A DNA stretch of 64,000 nt, from NCBI RefSeq assembly GCF_011752815.1, contig NZ_VWWV01000003.1, positions 124,001 through 188,000 on the forward strand, given 5' to 3'. The stretch's first letter is position 1; every line of letters starts with the position of its first letter. Both the position numbers and the translations under genes were made by a program. Below the pieces are notes generated by a model. It worked only from the letters and a program-made list of their open reading frames with translations. It was not told the origin of the DNA and made no database searches. Shown in pieces: positions 44,685 through 54,437 of the stretch. This stretch comes from Enterobacter sp. Cy-643. Its GTDB lineage: Bacteria; Pseudomonadota; Gammaproteobacteria; Enterobacterales; Enterobacteriaceae.

Positions 44685-44708
44685 TCGCCTTTTTGCTGTA
44701 AGCTTTGA

Positions 44709-44738
44709 TAAAAAAACCGGCTAACGCCGGTTTTTTTA
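44709..44738. terminator. Bidirectional rpsT / nhaR terminator
   Basis: AAAAAACCGGC-TAAC-GCCGGTTTTTTT (44711-44737) is a compact stem flanked by As and Ts. It can stop both rpsT and the convergent nhaR. Confidence 0.88.
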
Positions 44739-44748
44739 TGCCTGTTAT

Positions 44749-45642
44749 TCAGTCAACTTTAAACAACGCTGAGTAATCCTTGCTGCAGATACGTTGTACC
44801 GCAGGGTGCTGAATCATGCGTTCGGCAAAAATGGCATGGTACTCCTCCAGCACGTTATCCATTCTGCCTATCTCGACGATATCGTCATCGCTGTAGATAT
44901 CCTGCGCATACAGCGTTGGCGCCACAAAGATAGCGTTATGCGCGGCACCAAACGCCTTCATCAGCGCGGCATCATCAAACTCGCCCAGAATCTCAACCTT
45001 CAATCCCTGGATGTTAATCCAGTTGAGCAGTTTGCGCCCCAGCATTGAGCGGCGCCCGGGAATAAGCAGGCGACGGGTTTCAAGACAGGCGGGGAAAGGC
45101 TGCTCAGGCTTTGGTCCCTGACACCAGAAACTGATCCCGCACTCGCCGAGTTTCACCGAGAACAGCCCTTCCTGCTGAGTCGAGTCAATCGGGCAGTCCG
45201 AAATGATCATATCCAGCTTATGCTGACTAAGCTGCTCCAGCAGCATTTCATGGGTGGATTCAAAGCAGCGCAGGTGGATCTGCTCATCCCCAACGACGGC
45301 CGCATCCAGCACGCCGCTAACCAGGCGTTTGGATAACGCATCCGCTACGCCAACATCAAACAAAATGTTAGCTTCTTTACGGTAGTTAACGATATCCAGC
45401 ATTTCCTGGCTCAGGGTGAACATTCTGTCGGCGTAGCGGAACACCAGTTGCCCCAACTCCGAAGGGACAAGTCCCCTGCCCTGACGGCGGAATAGTTTGC
45501 CCTGCAGGCGCTCTTCAAGCGCTTTGATTTGCCCGGTGATCGTTTGCGGGGTCAGGAACAATGCCTCAGCGGCACCGACAACCGACCCTTCTTTGCAAAC
45601 GTGCCAAAAATAATAAAGATGATTGTAATTGATATGGGACAT
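44749..45642 (-). CDS. nhaR: LysR-family activator NhaR
   Basis: NhaR activates nhaA in response to sodium and also affects osmC and biofilm genes in E. coli. The 297-residue protein has the LysR helix-turn-helix in [24 protein letters not shown] and a typical C-terminal effector domain. I start at ATG 45642 ([13 protein letters not shown]), the family N-terminus, rather than an ATG three codons upstream. It follows nhaA by 66 bases on the same strand. The IS1 copy found near this gene in E. coli K-12 is absent. Confidence 0.95.
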   Translation of the reverse strand: MSHINYNHLYYFWHVCKEGSVVGAAEALFLTPQTITGQIKALEERLQGKLFRRQGRGLVPSELGQLVFRYADRMFTLSQEMLDIVNYRKEANILFDVGVADALSKRLVSGVLDAAVVGDEQIHLRCFESTHEMLLEQLSQHKLDMIISDCPIDSTQQEGLFSVKLGECGISFWCQGPKPEQPFPACLETRRLLIPGRRSMLGRKLLNWINIQGLKVEILGEFDDAALMKAFGAAHNAIFVAPTLYAQDIYSDDDIVEIGRMDNVLEEYHAIFAERMIQHPAVQRICSKDYSALFKVD

Positions 45643-45708
45643 ACCCTTCACTCCCTGAGAATTAATCCATTATCGGGTCATCTGGCGATGACCCGGCAGC
45701 CAGTAACG

Positions 45709-46881
45709 TCATGAAGTCGCCTTAGGCAATCGTACTTTTAGCATCATGAAGCCGACGACTGCAGAGAGTAACGACCCCAGCAAAATGCCCAGTTTCGCCC
45801 AGGTAATCAGCTCCGCGTCAACGTCGCCAAAGGCCAGTGAAGCAATGAAAATTGACATCGTAAACCCGATACCACACAGCACGCCTACCGCCATAATATC
45901 CCTGAAGCTTGTTCCCTCTGGCAGTGAGGCAAGCTTAAACTTCAGCGCCAGCCAGCAAAACAGGCTGATGCCCAGCGGCTTACCGATGAACAACCCGGCG
46001 ATAATGCCCAGCGGCAGAAGCGACGTCAGCCCCTGCATGGTCACGCCGCTAAGAGAAACGCCGGCATTAGCAAAAGCAAACAGCGGCAGGATCAAGAAAG
46101 CAACCCATGGATGCAGCACATGCTCCAGATCCTGAGCTGGCGAACGCCCTTTCTCTTCTTTCAGCGGGATAAAGAAACCAATAATCACGCCCGCAAGCGT
46201 GGCATGCACGCCTGATTTCAATACCGCGGTCCAGAGTATGATGCCTACCAGAATGTAAACGCCGGTCCGGCGCACGTTAAACAGGTTCAGCAATGCCAGT
46301 ACAGCAATAGCCGCAGCCGCTACGCCCAGCGACATCATCGAGAGATCGTGGGTATAAAACAGCGCGATAATCACAATCGCCCCAAGATCGTCGATAATCG
46401 CCAGCGCCATCAGGAAGACCTTCAGCGCCAGCGGAACACGGTTACCCAAAAGCGCCAGGATCCCCAAAGCAAACGCGATATCCGTTGCCGCAGGGATGGC
46501 CCAGCCTTCACGCGTTACAGGATCAGCATAGTTGAAAACCAGATAAAGCAGAGCCGGCACGACCATCCCGCCGAGGGCGGCAATGACCGGGAATGAAGCC
46601 TGGCGGCGATCGGCCAGTGAGCCGATAACCATTTCCCGCTTCACCTCAAGGCCGATCATCAGGAAGAAAATCGCCATCAGGGCGTCATTCACCCACAGCA
46701 GCAGATTTTTACTGATATCCAGCGGCCCAATTCTTACCTCGACGGGCGTGGCAAGGAATGCCTCATAGCCGGCGCTGGTCGATCCCATATTTGCCAGCAG
46801 CATTGCCAGCGCGGCGGCAACAATCAAAAAAATACCGCCGGCGGCATCATTTTGAAAAAAACGTTGCAGATTTTTAGTCAT
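45709..46881 (-). CDS. nhaA: Na+/H+ antiporter NhaA
   Basis: NhaA exports Na+ or Li+ in exchange for two protons and is the main sodium exporter of enterics. With the ATG at 46881 it has 390 residues (E. coli 388). The transport-site aspartate pair is in [12 protein letters not shown], and conserved helix segments [13 protein letters not shown] and [13 protein letters not shown] are present. Longer frames begin at 46914 and 46941; 46914 is a credible alternative, but the shorter start gives the family N-terminus TKNLQRFF. It heads an nhaA-nhaR pair. Confidence 0.96.
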   Translation of the reverse strand: MTKNLQRFFQNDAAGGIFLIVAAALAMLLANMGSTSAGYEAFLATPVEVRIGPLDISKNLLLWVNDALMAIFFLMIGLEVKREMVIGSLADRRQASFPVIAALGGMVVPALLYLVFNYADPVTREGWAIPAATDIAFALGILALLGNRVPLALKVFLMALAIIDDLGAIVIIALFYTHDLSMMSLGVAAAAIAVLALLNLFNVRRTGVYILVGIILWTAVLKSGVHATLAGVIIGFFIPLKEEKGRSPAQDLEHVLHPWVAFLILPLFAFANAGVSLSGVTMQGLTSLLPLGIIAGLFIGKPLGISLFCWLALKFKLASLPEGTSFRDIMAVGVLCGIGFTMSIFIASLAFGDVDAELITWAKLGILLGSLLSAVVGFMMLKVRLPKATS

Positions 46882-46985
46882 TATTTCACCCAACTCTCTA
46901 AGTAGCGTATTCATCCTGAACACTAATAGGTTAGCCAGCATAGCGATAATGACACATCGTTAAAAACAGCTTATATTGCAAGTAA

Positions 46986-47004
46986 CGATCGAAAAAACCG
47001 ATCG
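46986..47004. repeat. Inverted repeat upstream of nhaA
   Basis: CGATCG-AAAAAAC-CGATCG is a 19-base palindrome with six-base arms in the dnaJ-nhaA intergenic space, about 105 bases before the nhaA start. It could be an operator (for example for NhaR) or a hairpin. It also contains two GATC Dam sites. I cannot assign it to a known consensus. Confidence 0.4.
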
Positions 47005-47018
47005 ATATAAAGAGACAT

Positions 47019-47056
47019 AAAAAAACCTGAACCGAATGAAGCAGTTCAGGTTTTTT
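47019..47056 (-). terminator. dnaKJ terminator
   Basis: On the minus strand AACCTGAAC-TGCTTCATTCG-GTTCAGGTT is followed by TTTTTATG. It lies 22 bases after the dnaJ stop codon. Confidence 0.87.
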
Positions 47057-47077
47057 AAGCATAGCGACAGGAAGAAA

Positions 47078-48211
47078 TTACCGAGTTAAATCATCAAAGA
47101 ATTTCTTCACGCCGTCGAAGAAACTCTTCGAGCGCGGGCTATTGTTCGCCCCTGTTGGGCCACCGAAGCTCTCTTCTAAATCGCGCAGCAGCTTTTTCTG
47201 TTTTTCATTCAGACTCACCGGCGTCTCAACAACAACCCGGCACAGCAGATCGCCCTGCGCACCGCCGCGCACGGACTTCACGCCTTTACCACGCATTCTG
47301 AACAGTTTCCCGGTTTGCGTTTCGCCCGGAACCTTGAGGTTAACCCGACCGTCCAGAGTTGGAACTTCAATTTCCCCGCCCAGCGCAGCCATCGCAAAGT
47401 TGATCGGCACTTCGCAGTAGAGGTTATTGCCTTCACGTTCGAAGATTGGGTGCTGTTTCACCTGAACCTGAACGTACAGATCGCCTGATGGCGCGCCGTG
47501 CTCGCCAGCTTCACCTTCGCCAGACAGACGAATGCGGTCGCCGGTATCCACGCCCGCCGGAATTTTCACCGACAGCGTTTTGGTTTTCTCTACGCGGCCG
47601 TGACCGTGGCAGCTGTTGCACGGATCTTTAATGATGGTGCCGCGGCCCTGACAGTGCGGGCAGCTTTGCTGCACGGTAAAGAACCCCTGACGCATTTGCA
47701 CCTGGCCCTGTCCGTGACAGGTTGGACAGGTCTGCGGAGAAGAGCCTTTTTTCGCGCCGCTGCCGTGGCAAACTTCGCACTCTTCCAGCGTCGGGATACG
47801 GATCTCTTTGGTGACGCCACGAACCGCTTCCTCAAGCGTTAAGTCCATGTTGTAGCGCAGGTCTGCACCACGGGAAGCACGCTGGCGGCGTCCGCCACCA
47901 AAAATGTCGCCAAATACGTCGCCAAAGATATCGCTGAAATCCGCACCGCCGCCGCCAAAGCCGCCACCGCCGCCCATACCACCCTGCTCAAACGCAGCAT
48001 GGCCGTACTGATCGTAGGCCGCACGTTTTTGATCGTCGGTAAGGATTTCGTAGGCTTCTTTAATCTCTTTGAACTTTGCCTCGGCCTCTTTATCGCCCTG
48101 GTTACGGTCCGGATGGAACTTCATCGCCAGGCGCTTGTAAGCTTTTTTGATTTCACGCTCTTCCGCTGACTTCGGAACGCCTAAAACCTCGTAATAGTCT
48201 TTCTTCGCCAT
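47078..48211 (-). CDS. dnaJ: Chaperone protein DnaJ
   Basis: DnaJ delivers substrates to DnaK and stimulates its ATPase. The 377-residue protein has an N-terminal J domain with the HPD tripeptide in MKFHPDRNQ, then a Gly/Phe-rich linker ([16 protein letters not shown]). A zinc domain with four CxxCxGxG-type repeats ([32 protein letters not shown]) follows, and then C-terminal substrate-binding domains. It follows dnaK by 84 bases that contain a long hairpin. Confidence 0.98.
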   Translation of the reverse strand: MAKKDYYEVLGVPKSAEEREIKKAYKRLAMKFHPDRNQGDKEAEAKFKEIKEAYEILTDDQKRAAYDQYGHAAFEQGGMGGGGGFGGGGADFSDIFGDVFGDIFGGGRRQRASRGADLRYNMDLTLEEAVRGVTKEIRIPTLEECEVCHGSGAKKGSSPQTCPTCHGQGQVQMRQGFFTVQQSCPHCQGRGTIIKDPCNSCHGHGRVEKTKTLSVKIPAGVDTGDRIRLSGEGEAGEHGAPSGDLYVQVQVKQHPIFEREGNNLYCEVPINFAMAALGGEIEVPTLDGRVNLKVPGETQTGKLFRMRGKGVKSVRGGAQGDLLCRVVVETPVSLNEKQKKLLRDLEESFGGPTGANNSPRSKSFFDGVKKFFDDLTR

Positions 48212-48237
48212 CTCTTTTTTCTGCCCTTAACATACGA

Positions 48238-48269
48238 GCACGGGCGTGGAGTAAACTCCGCGCCCGTGC
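48238..48269. other. Long hairpin in the dnaK-dnaJ spacer
   Basis: GCACGGGCG-T-GGAGT-AA-ACTCC-G-CGCCCGTGC forms a nearly perfect 15-base-pair stem with a two-base loop and no U tract on the dnaKJ strand. It is therefore unlikely to terminate on its own. It could slow RNase movement, mark a processing site, or reduce dnaJ output relative to dnaK. Confidence 0.7.
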
Positions 48270-48295
48270 CGGTTAATTACCCTGCATCAGGGCGA

Positions 48296-50218
48296 TTATT
48301 TTTTATCTTTAACTTCTTCGAACTCGGCATCAACAACATCGTCGTCTTTGCCGGCGTTAGCGTTGCCTGCATCTGCAGCATTGCCAGCCTGCTGCTCAGC
48401 GTGCTGCTGCTGAGCCAGTTCCATCAGCTTCTGAGACACTTCAGCCAGAGCCTGGATTTTTGCTTCGATGTCCGCTTTGTCTTCGCCCTTCAGGGACGCT
48501 TCCAGCGCGGTCAGCGCAGACTCAATAGCAGTTTTGTCGTCAGCCGGCAGTTTGTCGCCTGCTTCTTCAACCTGCTTACGGGTGCTGTGCAGCAGATGGT
48601 CGCCCTGGTTACGGGTCTGAACCAGCTCTTCGAACTTACGGTCAGCTTCAGCGTTAGCTTCTGCGTCACGAACCATTTTCTGGATTTCGTCTTCGTTCAG
48701 GCCAGAAGATGCTTTGATGGTGATCTTCTGCTCTTTGCCGCTGTTTTTGTCTTTCGCTGAAACGTGCAGGATACCGTCAGCATCGATGTCGAAGGTGACT
48801 TCGATCTGCGGCATACCGCGCGGTGCCGGGCTGATACCGTCAAGGTTAAACTGGCCCAGATCTTTGTTATCCGCAGCACGTTTACGCTCACCCTGCAGCA
48901 CATGGATGGTTACCGCAGACTGGTTGTCTTCGGCAGTAGAGAACACCTGGCTGTGCTTGGTCGGGATAGTGGTGTTTTTATTGATGAGCGCAGTCATCAC
49001 GCCGCCCATGGTTTCGATACCCAGAGACAGCGGGGTAACGTCCAGCAGCAGTACGTCTTTAACTTCACCCGTCAGAACACCACCCTGAACCGCTGCACCG
49101 ATAGCAACAGCTTCATCCGGGTTAACGTCTTTACGCGGCTCTTTACCGAAGAACTCAGCAACTTTTTTCTGCACCATTGGCATACGGGTCTGACCGCCAA
49201 CCAGGATAACGTCCTGGATATCGGATACGGACAGGCCAGCATCCTGCAGGGCAACTTTCAGCGGCTCGATAGAACGGTTGACCAGGTCTTCGACCAGGGA
49301 TTCCAGTTTCGCACGAGTCACTTTGATGTTCATATGCTTTGGACCGGTCGCGTCTGCAGTGATGTACGGCAGGTTCACGTCAGTCTGCTGTGCAGAAGAA
49401 AGCTCGATTTTTGCTTTTTCTGCCGCTTCTTTCAGGCGCTGCATTGCCAGCGGATCGTTACGCAGGTCAATGCCCTGATCTTTCTTAAACTCGTCAACGA
49501 GGTAGTTGATCATGCGGCTGTCGAAGTCTTCACCACCCAGGTGGGTATCACCGTTGGTTGCCAGAACTTCGAAGGTTTTCTCGCCGTCAACTTCGTCGAT
49601 TTCGATAATAGAGATATCGAAAGTACCACCACCAAGGTCGTAAACCGCGATAGTACGGTTGCCAACTTCTTTATCCAGGCCGTAAGCCAGAGCGGCAGCG
49701 GTTGGTTCGTTGATGATACGTTTCACTTCCAGACCCGCGATACGGCCGGCGTCTTTGGTTGCCTGACGCTGAGCATCGTTAAAGTATGCAGGTACGGTAA
49801 TAACAGCTTCGGTTACCGGCTCACCCAGGTAATCTTCAGCGGTTTTCTTCATTTTCTTCAGCACTTCTGCAGAGATCTGCGGCGGTGCCATTTTCTGACC
49901 TTTTACGTCAATCCATGCGTCGCCGTTGTCTGCGCCGATGATTTTGTACGGCATGATGGCTTCATCACGCTGCACTTCTTCGTCCTGGAAGCGACGGCCA
50001 ATCAGGCGTTTAATCGCAAACAGAGTGTTTTGCGGGTTAGTCACTGCCTGACGTTTAGCCGGCTGACCTACCAGGATTTCGCCGTCCTGCGTGTAAGCAA
50101 TGATAGAAGGCGTGGTGCGGTCGCCCTCGGCGTTCTCCAGCACACGAGCAGTTGTACCATCCATAATCGCGACACAAGAGTTGGTTGTCCCCAGGTCGAT
50201 ACCAATAATTTTACCCAT
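48296..50218 (-). CDS. dnaK: Chaperone protein DnaK (Hsp70)
   Basis: DnaK is the main Hsp70 folding chaperone and also controls sigma-32. The 640-residue protein starts [20 protein letters not shown] and has the nucleotide-binding domain motifs [12 protein letters not shown] and VGGQTRMP, the [14 protein letters not shown] linker region, and a substrate-binding domain. It ends in the EEVKDKK tail. E. coli DnaK has 638 residues. Two sigma-32-type promoters lie upstream. It is followed by dnaJ on the same transcript. Confidence 0.99.
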   Translation of the reverse strand: MGKIIGIDLGTTNSCVAIMDGTTARVLENAEGDRTTPSIIAYTQDGEILVGQPAKRQAVTNPQNTLFAIKRLIGRRFQDEEVQRDEAIMPYKIIGADNGDAWIDVKGQKMAPPQISAEVLKKMKKTAEDYLGEPVTEAVITVPAYFNDAQRQATKDAGRIAGLEVKRIINEPTAAALAYGLDKEVGNRTIAVYDLGGGTFDISIIEIDEVDGEKTFEVLATNGDTHLGGEDFDSRMINYLVDEFKKDQGIDLRNDPLAMQRLKEAAEKAKIELSSAQQTDVNLPYITADATGPKHMNIKVTRAKLESLVEDLVNRSIEPLKVALQDAGLSVSDIQDVILVGGQTRMPMVQKKVAEFFGKEPRKDVNPDEAVAIGAAVQGGVLTGEVKDVLLLDVTPLSLGIETMGGVMTALINKNTTIPTKHSQVFSTAEDNQSAVTIHVLQGERKRAADNKDLGQFNLDGISPAPRGMPQIEVTFDIDADGILHVSAKDKNSGKEQKITIKASSGLNEDEIQKMVRDAEANAEADRKFEELVQTRNQGDHLLHSTRKQVEEAGDKLPADDKTAIESALTALEASLKGEDKADIEAKIQALAEVSQKLMELAQQQHAEQQAGNAADAGNANAGKDDDVVDAEFEEVKDKK

Positions 50219-50264
50219 CTAAACGTCTCCACTAAAAATTCGTCATCATGTGGTTGTGAACCTG

Positions 50265-50291
50265 TTATGCGGGCAAAAGCGTCTGTTTCAA
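50265..50291 (-). promoter_or_regulatory. dnaK heat-shock promoter P2
   Basis: On the minus strand TTGAAAC (50285-50291) precedes GCCCGCATAA (50265-50274) with about 10 bases between the blocks shown. This resembles the sigma-32 pattern CTTGAAA / CCCCAT-T and the E. coli dnaK P2 as I remember it. Confidence 0.72.
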
Positions 50292-50338
50292 CTGCCCGAA
50301 GCGTTTTTTTTCAGGTCCGCCAACTGCGGTTGCATACA

Positions 50339-50371
50339 AGATGGGGTCGCAACGCTTGCCATCAAGGGGCA
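50339..50371 (-). promoter_or_regulatory. dnaK heat-shock promoter P1
   Basis: On the minus strand CCCCTTGATG (about 50361-50370) and GACCCCATCT (50339-50348) form a sigma-32 promoter, with the CCCCAT -10 block matching the E. coli dnaK P1. It lies about 120 bases before the dnaK start. Confidence 0.8.
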
Positions 50372-50515
50372 GGTGAAAAAAAATTTTCTGCTTTCCCCCC
50401 GCTCAGATCATAGACGCCGACGTGCTGCCTGATTATTATGCCGCGCCCGCAACCGGACTCCCGGCTGCCGGGCATTAATTAACACTACATTTCAGATGAA
50501 TTTTTCAGAGGAACT

Positions 50516-51082
50516 ATGGGCAACACTAAGTTGGCTAATCCAGCTCCCCTGGGCTTAATGGGCTTCGGCATGACCACCATTTTGCTCAACCTGCATAACG
50601 CAGGTATTTTTGGTTTTGACGTTACTATCCTCGCGATGGGGATTTTCTACGGCGGTATCGCGCAAATCTTCGCGGGCCTGCTGGAGTTTAAAAAAGGGAA
50701 CACTTTCGGTTTAACCGCCTTCACTTCTTACGGCTCTTTCTGGCTGACGCTGGTGGCGATTCTGCTGATGCCTAAAATGGGCCTCAGCGATGCGGCCAAC
50801 GGCCACTTCCTTGGCGCGTACCTGGGTCTGTGGGGTGTCTTCACCCTGTTCATGTTCTTCGGCACCCTGAAAGCCCCCCGTATGCTGCAGTTCGTGTTTG
50901 CCAGCCTGACCGTGCTGTTTGCCCTGCTGGCAATTGGCCACCTGGCAGATAACGAAGGTATCGTGAAAGTCGCAGGCTGGATTGGCCTCGTGTGTGGCGC
51001 CAGCGCCATCTACCTGGCGATGGGTGAAGTGCTGAACGAGCAGTTTGGCCGCACCGTGCTGCCGATCGGCGAAAAGCACTAA
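50516..51082 (+). CDS. satP: Acetate/succinate:proton symporter SatP
   Basis: SatP (YaaH) is a hexameric inner-membrane channel-like transporter of the AceTr family for acetate and succinate. The 188 residues match E. coli in length. The family signature NPAPLGLMGFGMTT-like segment is near the N-terminus (here starting at Asn8-Pro9), followed by six hydrophobic segments. AGGAACT precedes the ATG. It diverges from dnaK; E. coli has yaaW and yaaI in between, which are missing here. Confidence 0.96.
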   Translation: MGNTKLANPAPLGLMGFGMTTILLNLHNAGIFGFDVTILAMGIFYGGIAQIFAGLLEFKKGNTFGLTAFTSYGSFWLTLVAILLMPKMGLSDAANGHFLGAYLGLWGVFTLFMFFGTLKAPRMLQFVFASLTVLFALLAIGHLADNEGIVKVAGWIGLVCGASAIYLAMGEVLNEQFGRTVLPIGEKH

Positions 51083-51102
51083 TCTTCCTTTAGCGGAAAG
51101 TA

Positions 51103-51130
51103 AAACGCGGAGCCCTGCTCCGCGTTTTTT
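51103..51130. terminator. satP terminator
   Basis: ACGCGGAG-CCCTG-CTCCGCGT forms an eight-base-pair stem flanked by AAA and TTTTTTT. The T run serves satP; the A run may serve the convergent transporter gene. Confidence 0.88.
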
Positions 51131-51133
51131 TAT

Positions 51134-52444
51134 TCAGGACTGTGTCAGCGCTCCTTCCTCTATCTCATCCTGATGATGAATATCCTTTCTTAGCCAAATT
51201 CCCATCACTAAACCCACGATGGCAAGCGACAGTACGTACCAGGCCGGCGCCATCGGCGACACGCCCATTAGCATGGTGACCGCAATCGGCGTCAGGCCGC
51301 CAAAAATGGCATAAGACAGATTGTAAGAAAACGAAATTCCGGTGAATCGCACCTGCGCCGGGAACGCCCGCACCATAACAAATGGCACCGCGCCAACCAC
51401 GCCCACGCTCAGCCCGACCAGGCCATACAGCAAGAAGAGGTGCTCTGGATGTGTCCCACTCAGGTGATAAAACATCCAGCTGCAGATGGCGAGCAAAACG
51501 CTGCCGACGGTAAAGGTTTTCCCTGAGCCAAAGCGGTCAGCCGCCAGGCCTGCCAGCAGGCAGCCCACGCACAGCATAATCGTGGCAATACTGTTTGCCT
51601 GCAGCGTTAAGGCTGGAGCAATTCCATGCTGTTTTTGTAGCCAAATTGGTGACATCAAAATCACCACCACGATACAGGCGGAGAGCAGCCAGGTCAGCAG
51701 CATAGAAACAACCACCGCTTTTTTATGCCCAACTACCACCGACTTAAGCGGCAGCTCCTCGGCCAGCGCTTTGCGCTGCTGCATTTCGAGGAAGATCGGC
51801 GTTTCACGCAGCCAGCGGCGAAGGTACATCGCCACCAGGCCAAAAATCCCGCCCAGGAAGAAAGGAATGCGCCAGCCGCCGTCATGGATCGCCTGCTGGG
51901 TCATGGAAGTATTAATAATGGTTGCTACCACGGAACCCAACAAAATGCCGACGGTCAGCCCCATCGTCAAAATGCCGCAGGCAATACCAATCCGCTTATC
52001 CGGCACATGCTCTGAGACAAAAACCCAGGCGCCCGGCACTTCGCCACCGATGGCCGCCCCTTGCAGAATACGCATCAGCAGCAGTAACAGCGGAGCCGCA
52101 ATGCCCAGCGACGCATACGTAGGCAACAAGCCAATAGCCAGCGTCGGTACCGCCATCAGCAGAATACTGAGGGTAAACATCTTTTTGCGGCCCACCAGAT
52201 CGCCAAAATGCGCCATCACAACCCCGCCCAGCGGACGCACAAGATAACCCGCCGCGAAAATAGCGAATGTCTGCACCTGGCGCAGCCACTCCGGGATATC
52301 TGCCGGGAAAAAGAGCTCTCCCAACACCGCCGCAAAGAAGACGAAGATAATGAAGTCGTAGAATTCGAGGGCACCACCGAGGGCGGCGAGCGTCAGGGTT
52401 TTGTAATCCTGCCGGTTAAGAGGTCTGGCGTGCTGTTTTGACAT
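51134..52444 (-). CDS. MFS transporter, metabolite:proton symporter (MHS) type
   Basis: This 436-residue inner-membrane protein belongs to the major facilitator superfamily, with about 12 hydrophobic segments. GGALEFYDFIIFVFF in the first helix, HFGDLVGRKKMF in the loop between helices 2 and 3, and LMRILQGAAIGGEVPGA are typical of the MHS subfamily that includes ProP, KgtP and ShiA. The substrate cannot be read from the sequence; organic acids or compatible solutes are the usual ones. It sits between mog and satP, a position where E. coli K-12 has no such gene, and is convergent with satP. Confidence 0.82.
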   Translation of the reverse strand: MSKQHARPLNRQDYKTLTLAALGGALEFYDFIIFVFFAAVLGELFFPADIPEWLRQVQTFAIFAAGYLVRPLGGVVMAHFGDLVGRKKMFTLSILLMAVPTLAIGLLPTYASLGIAAPLLLLLMRILQGAAIGGEVPGAWVFVSEHVPDKRIGIACGILTMGLTVGILLGSVVATIINTSMTQQAIHDGGWRIPFFLGGIFGLVAMYLRRWLRETPIFLEMQQRKALAEELPLKSVVVGHKKAVVVSMLLTWLLSACIVVVILMSPIWLQKQHGIAPALTLQANSIATIMLCVGCLLAGLAADRFGSGKTFTVGSVLLAICSWMFYHLSGTHPEHLFLLYGLVGLSVGVVGAVPFVMVRAFPAQVRFTGISFSYNLSYAIFGGLTPIAVTMLMGVSPMAPAWYVLSLAIVGLVMGIWLRKDIHHQDEIEEGALTQS

Positions 52445-52569
52445 AGAGGACCGCTTGTAAAGAGGAGTGTTAATTATTTTTTCCGTTTAGCTGTAAAGCC
52501 AGAGTTACTATAACGGTAAAATGTTCACACTCCATACCAATTCGATCTTATGTCACAAAAGTCGATTAT

Positions 52570-53157
52570 TCAGGGTTTTGTTTCGCGACGAGCGCTTTTA
52601 GGCCGGAAAGCTGCTACCACATGGTCATGCGTTTCCACATAAGGCCCATCCAGCAACTGTATACAATACGGTACACTCGCAAAAATCCCCGGTACCACAA
52701 CCTTACCGCTTTCATCTTTCACGCCTTCCAGCGTTTCCTGAATAGATTTTGGCTGCCCCGGAAGGTTGAGGATCAAGGCCTGTTTACGAATGACGCCCAC
52801 CTGGCGAGAGAGGATCGCCGTCGGGACAAAATGCAGGCTAATCTGGCGCATCTGCTCGCCAAAGCCGGGCATTAAACGATCGGCAACGGCGAGCGTAGCG
52901 TCCGGCGTTACGTCGCGACGCGCTGGCCCGGTCCCACCGGTAGTCAGCACCAAATGGCAGGCCATTTCGTCCACCAGCTCGCAAAGCGCTTGTTCAATGA
53001 TGGATTGTTCGTCAGGGATCAGGCGGGTTTCTATCTTAAAGGGCGTGGTCAGCGTCTGCTCGAGCCACGCTTGCAGCGCAGGGATGCCTTTATCCTGATA
53101 AACGCCGCTAGAAGCGCGGTCTGAAATGGACACGAGTCCAATGCGTAAGGTATTCAT
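52570..53157 (-). CDS. mog: Molybdopterin adenylyltransferase
   Basis: Mog (MogA) adenylates molybdopterin before molybdenum insertion. The 195-residue length equals E. coli when the ATG at 53157 (MNTLRIGLVSISDRAS) is used; a frame extending to 53247 adds 30 residues without family similarity. The MoCF signature TTGGTGPARRDVTPDAT is present, as are ISLHFVPTAILSRQ and LPGQPKSIQE. It follows talB by 109 bases on the same strand. Confidence 0.97.
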   Translation of the reverse strand: MNTLRIGLVSISDRASSGVYQDKGIPALQAWLEQTLTTPFKIETRLIPDEQSIIEQALCELVDEMACHLVLTTGGTGPARRDVTPDATLAVADRLMPGFGEQMRQISLHFVPTAILSRQVGVIRKQALILNLPGQPKSIQETLEGVKDESGKVVVPGIFASVPYCIQLLDGPYVETHDHVVAAFRPKSARRETKP

Positions 53158-53266
53158 ATCAATCCCGGAAATCAGCAAGTCTGAGTGGGATGATACACGG
53201 GGAAAGGCGTTGCAGACAGGGAAAGCGGTGAAAAGCGTGACCGGCAAAAGCCGGCCACGAGAATGA

Positions 53267-54220
53267 TTACAGCAGGTCGCCGATCATTTTTTCCAGTTTT
53301 TCCTGGTCGATAGCAAACTTACGGATACCGTCCGCCAGTTTATCAACGGCCATTGGGTCCTGGTTGTGCTGCCACAGGAACTGGGACTCGGTGATGCGCT
53401 CAGGGCGCGCCTTAACTTCACCGGTGTAGCTCAGCTTACGCTCGATTGTGCCTTCGCTTTCTGCCAGCTCTTTCAGCAGAGCAGGTGCGATGGTCAGGCG
53501 ATCGCAGCCAGCCAGTTCAATGATTTCACCGACGTTACGGAAGCTTGCGCCCATCACCACGGTTTCATACCCGTGCTGCTTGTAGTACTGGTAGATTTCG
53601 GTCACGGAAACCACGCCTGGATCTTCCTGCGGCGCGTACTCTTTCTTGTCGGTGTTAGCTTTGTACCAGTCAAGGATACGACCAACAAACGGAGAAATAA
53701 GGAATACGCCCGCTTCGGCACAGGCACGCGCCTGAGCGAAGGAGAACAGCAGGGTCAGGTTACAGTTGATGCCTTCTTTTTCCAGCTGCTCCGCAGCGCG
53801 GATGCCCTGCCAGGTAGAAGCCAGTTTAATCAGGATGCGATCGTTGCTGATGCCCGCGTCGTTGTACAGTTTGATCAGGTGCTTGGCTTTCGCGATGCTG
53901 GCTTCGGTGTCATAGGACAGGCGAGCATCCACTTCGGTAGAGATACGGCCAGGGATCAGCTTCAGAATTTCCAGGCCGATGTTGACAGCCAGCTTGTCGG
54001 AAGCGTCAACCACCTGCTGAGCGCGATCGTTGCTCTGGCTACGAGCCCAGGTAATCGCTTCGTCGATCAGTTTACGGTACTCAGGGATCTGCGCCGCGTT
54101 AAGGATCAGAGAAGGGTTGGTAGTAGCATCTTGCGGCTGGTACAGCTTCATCGCCGCGATATCTCCGGTGTCAGCAACCACGGTGGTCAGTTGACGCAAA
54201 GAAGTCAATTTATCCGTCAT
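53267..54220 (-). CDS. talB: Transaldolase B
   Basis: TalB transfers dihydroxyacetone units in the non-oxidative pentose phosphate pathway. The 317-residue length equals E. coli. Signatures are [14 protein letters not shown] with the conserved Asp near residue 17-31, the Schiff-base lysine in [15 protein letters not shown], and [11 protein letters not shown]. It is separated from divergent yaaJ by about 217 bases holding both promoters. Confidence 0.98.
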   Translation of the reverse strand: MTDKLTSLRQLTTVVADTGDIAAMKLYQPQDATTNPSLILNAAQIPEYRKLIDEAITWARSQSNDRAQQVVDASDKLAVNIGLEILKLIPGRISTEVDARLSYDTEASIAKAKHLIKLYNDAGISNDRILIKLASTWQGIRAAEQLEKEGINCNLTLLFSFAQARACAEAGVFLISPFVGRILDWYKANTDKKEYAPQEDPGVVSVTEIYQYYKQHGYETVVMGASFRNVGEIIELAGCDRLTIAPALLKELAESEGTIERKLSYTGEVKARPERITESQFLWQHNQDPMAVDKLADGIRKFAIDQEKLEKMIGDLL

Positions 54221-54437
54221 AATGAGTGTTTCTCTTCAGGTGTAGCTTGTTAGGGAGATGTAACCGGTCTGGCTTGATGATATCACGCCGCCCATCAGGT
54301 GCAACCGCGACAAGTGCTGTCCGTCCAGTGCGCGAGAATATGCTAAACTCGACCGCCATTTTATCTGTAACGTAATGGATTGCATGGCCCGGGCCCGTCA
54401 ACCTCGCCGCCATCACGCATTAACAAGAGGGACGTTA

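Noticed and set aside
48764-50413. A 549-codon open frame on the strand opposite dnaK
   Set aside because: It mirrors the codon bias of dnaK, whose highly biased codons avoid stops in the antisense frame. It has no ribosome binding site and resembles no protein family. Long antisense ORFs over dnaK are a well-known artefact.
53366-54253. A 295-codon open frame opposite talB
   Set aside because: It is antisense to a highly expressed gene with strong codon bias; no family similarity is visible.
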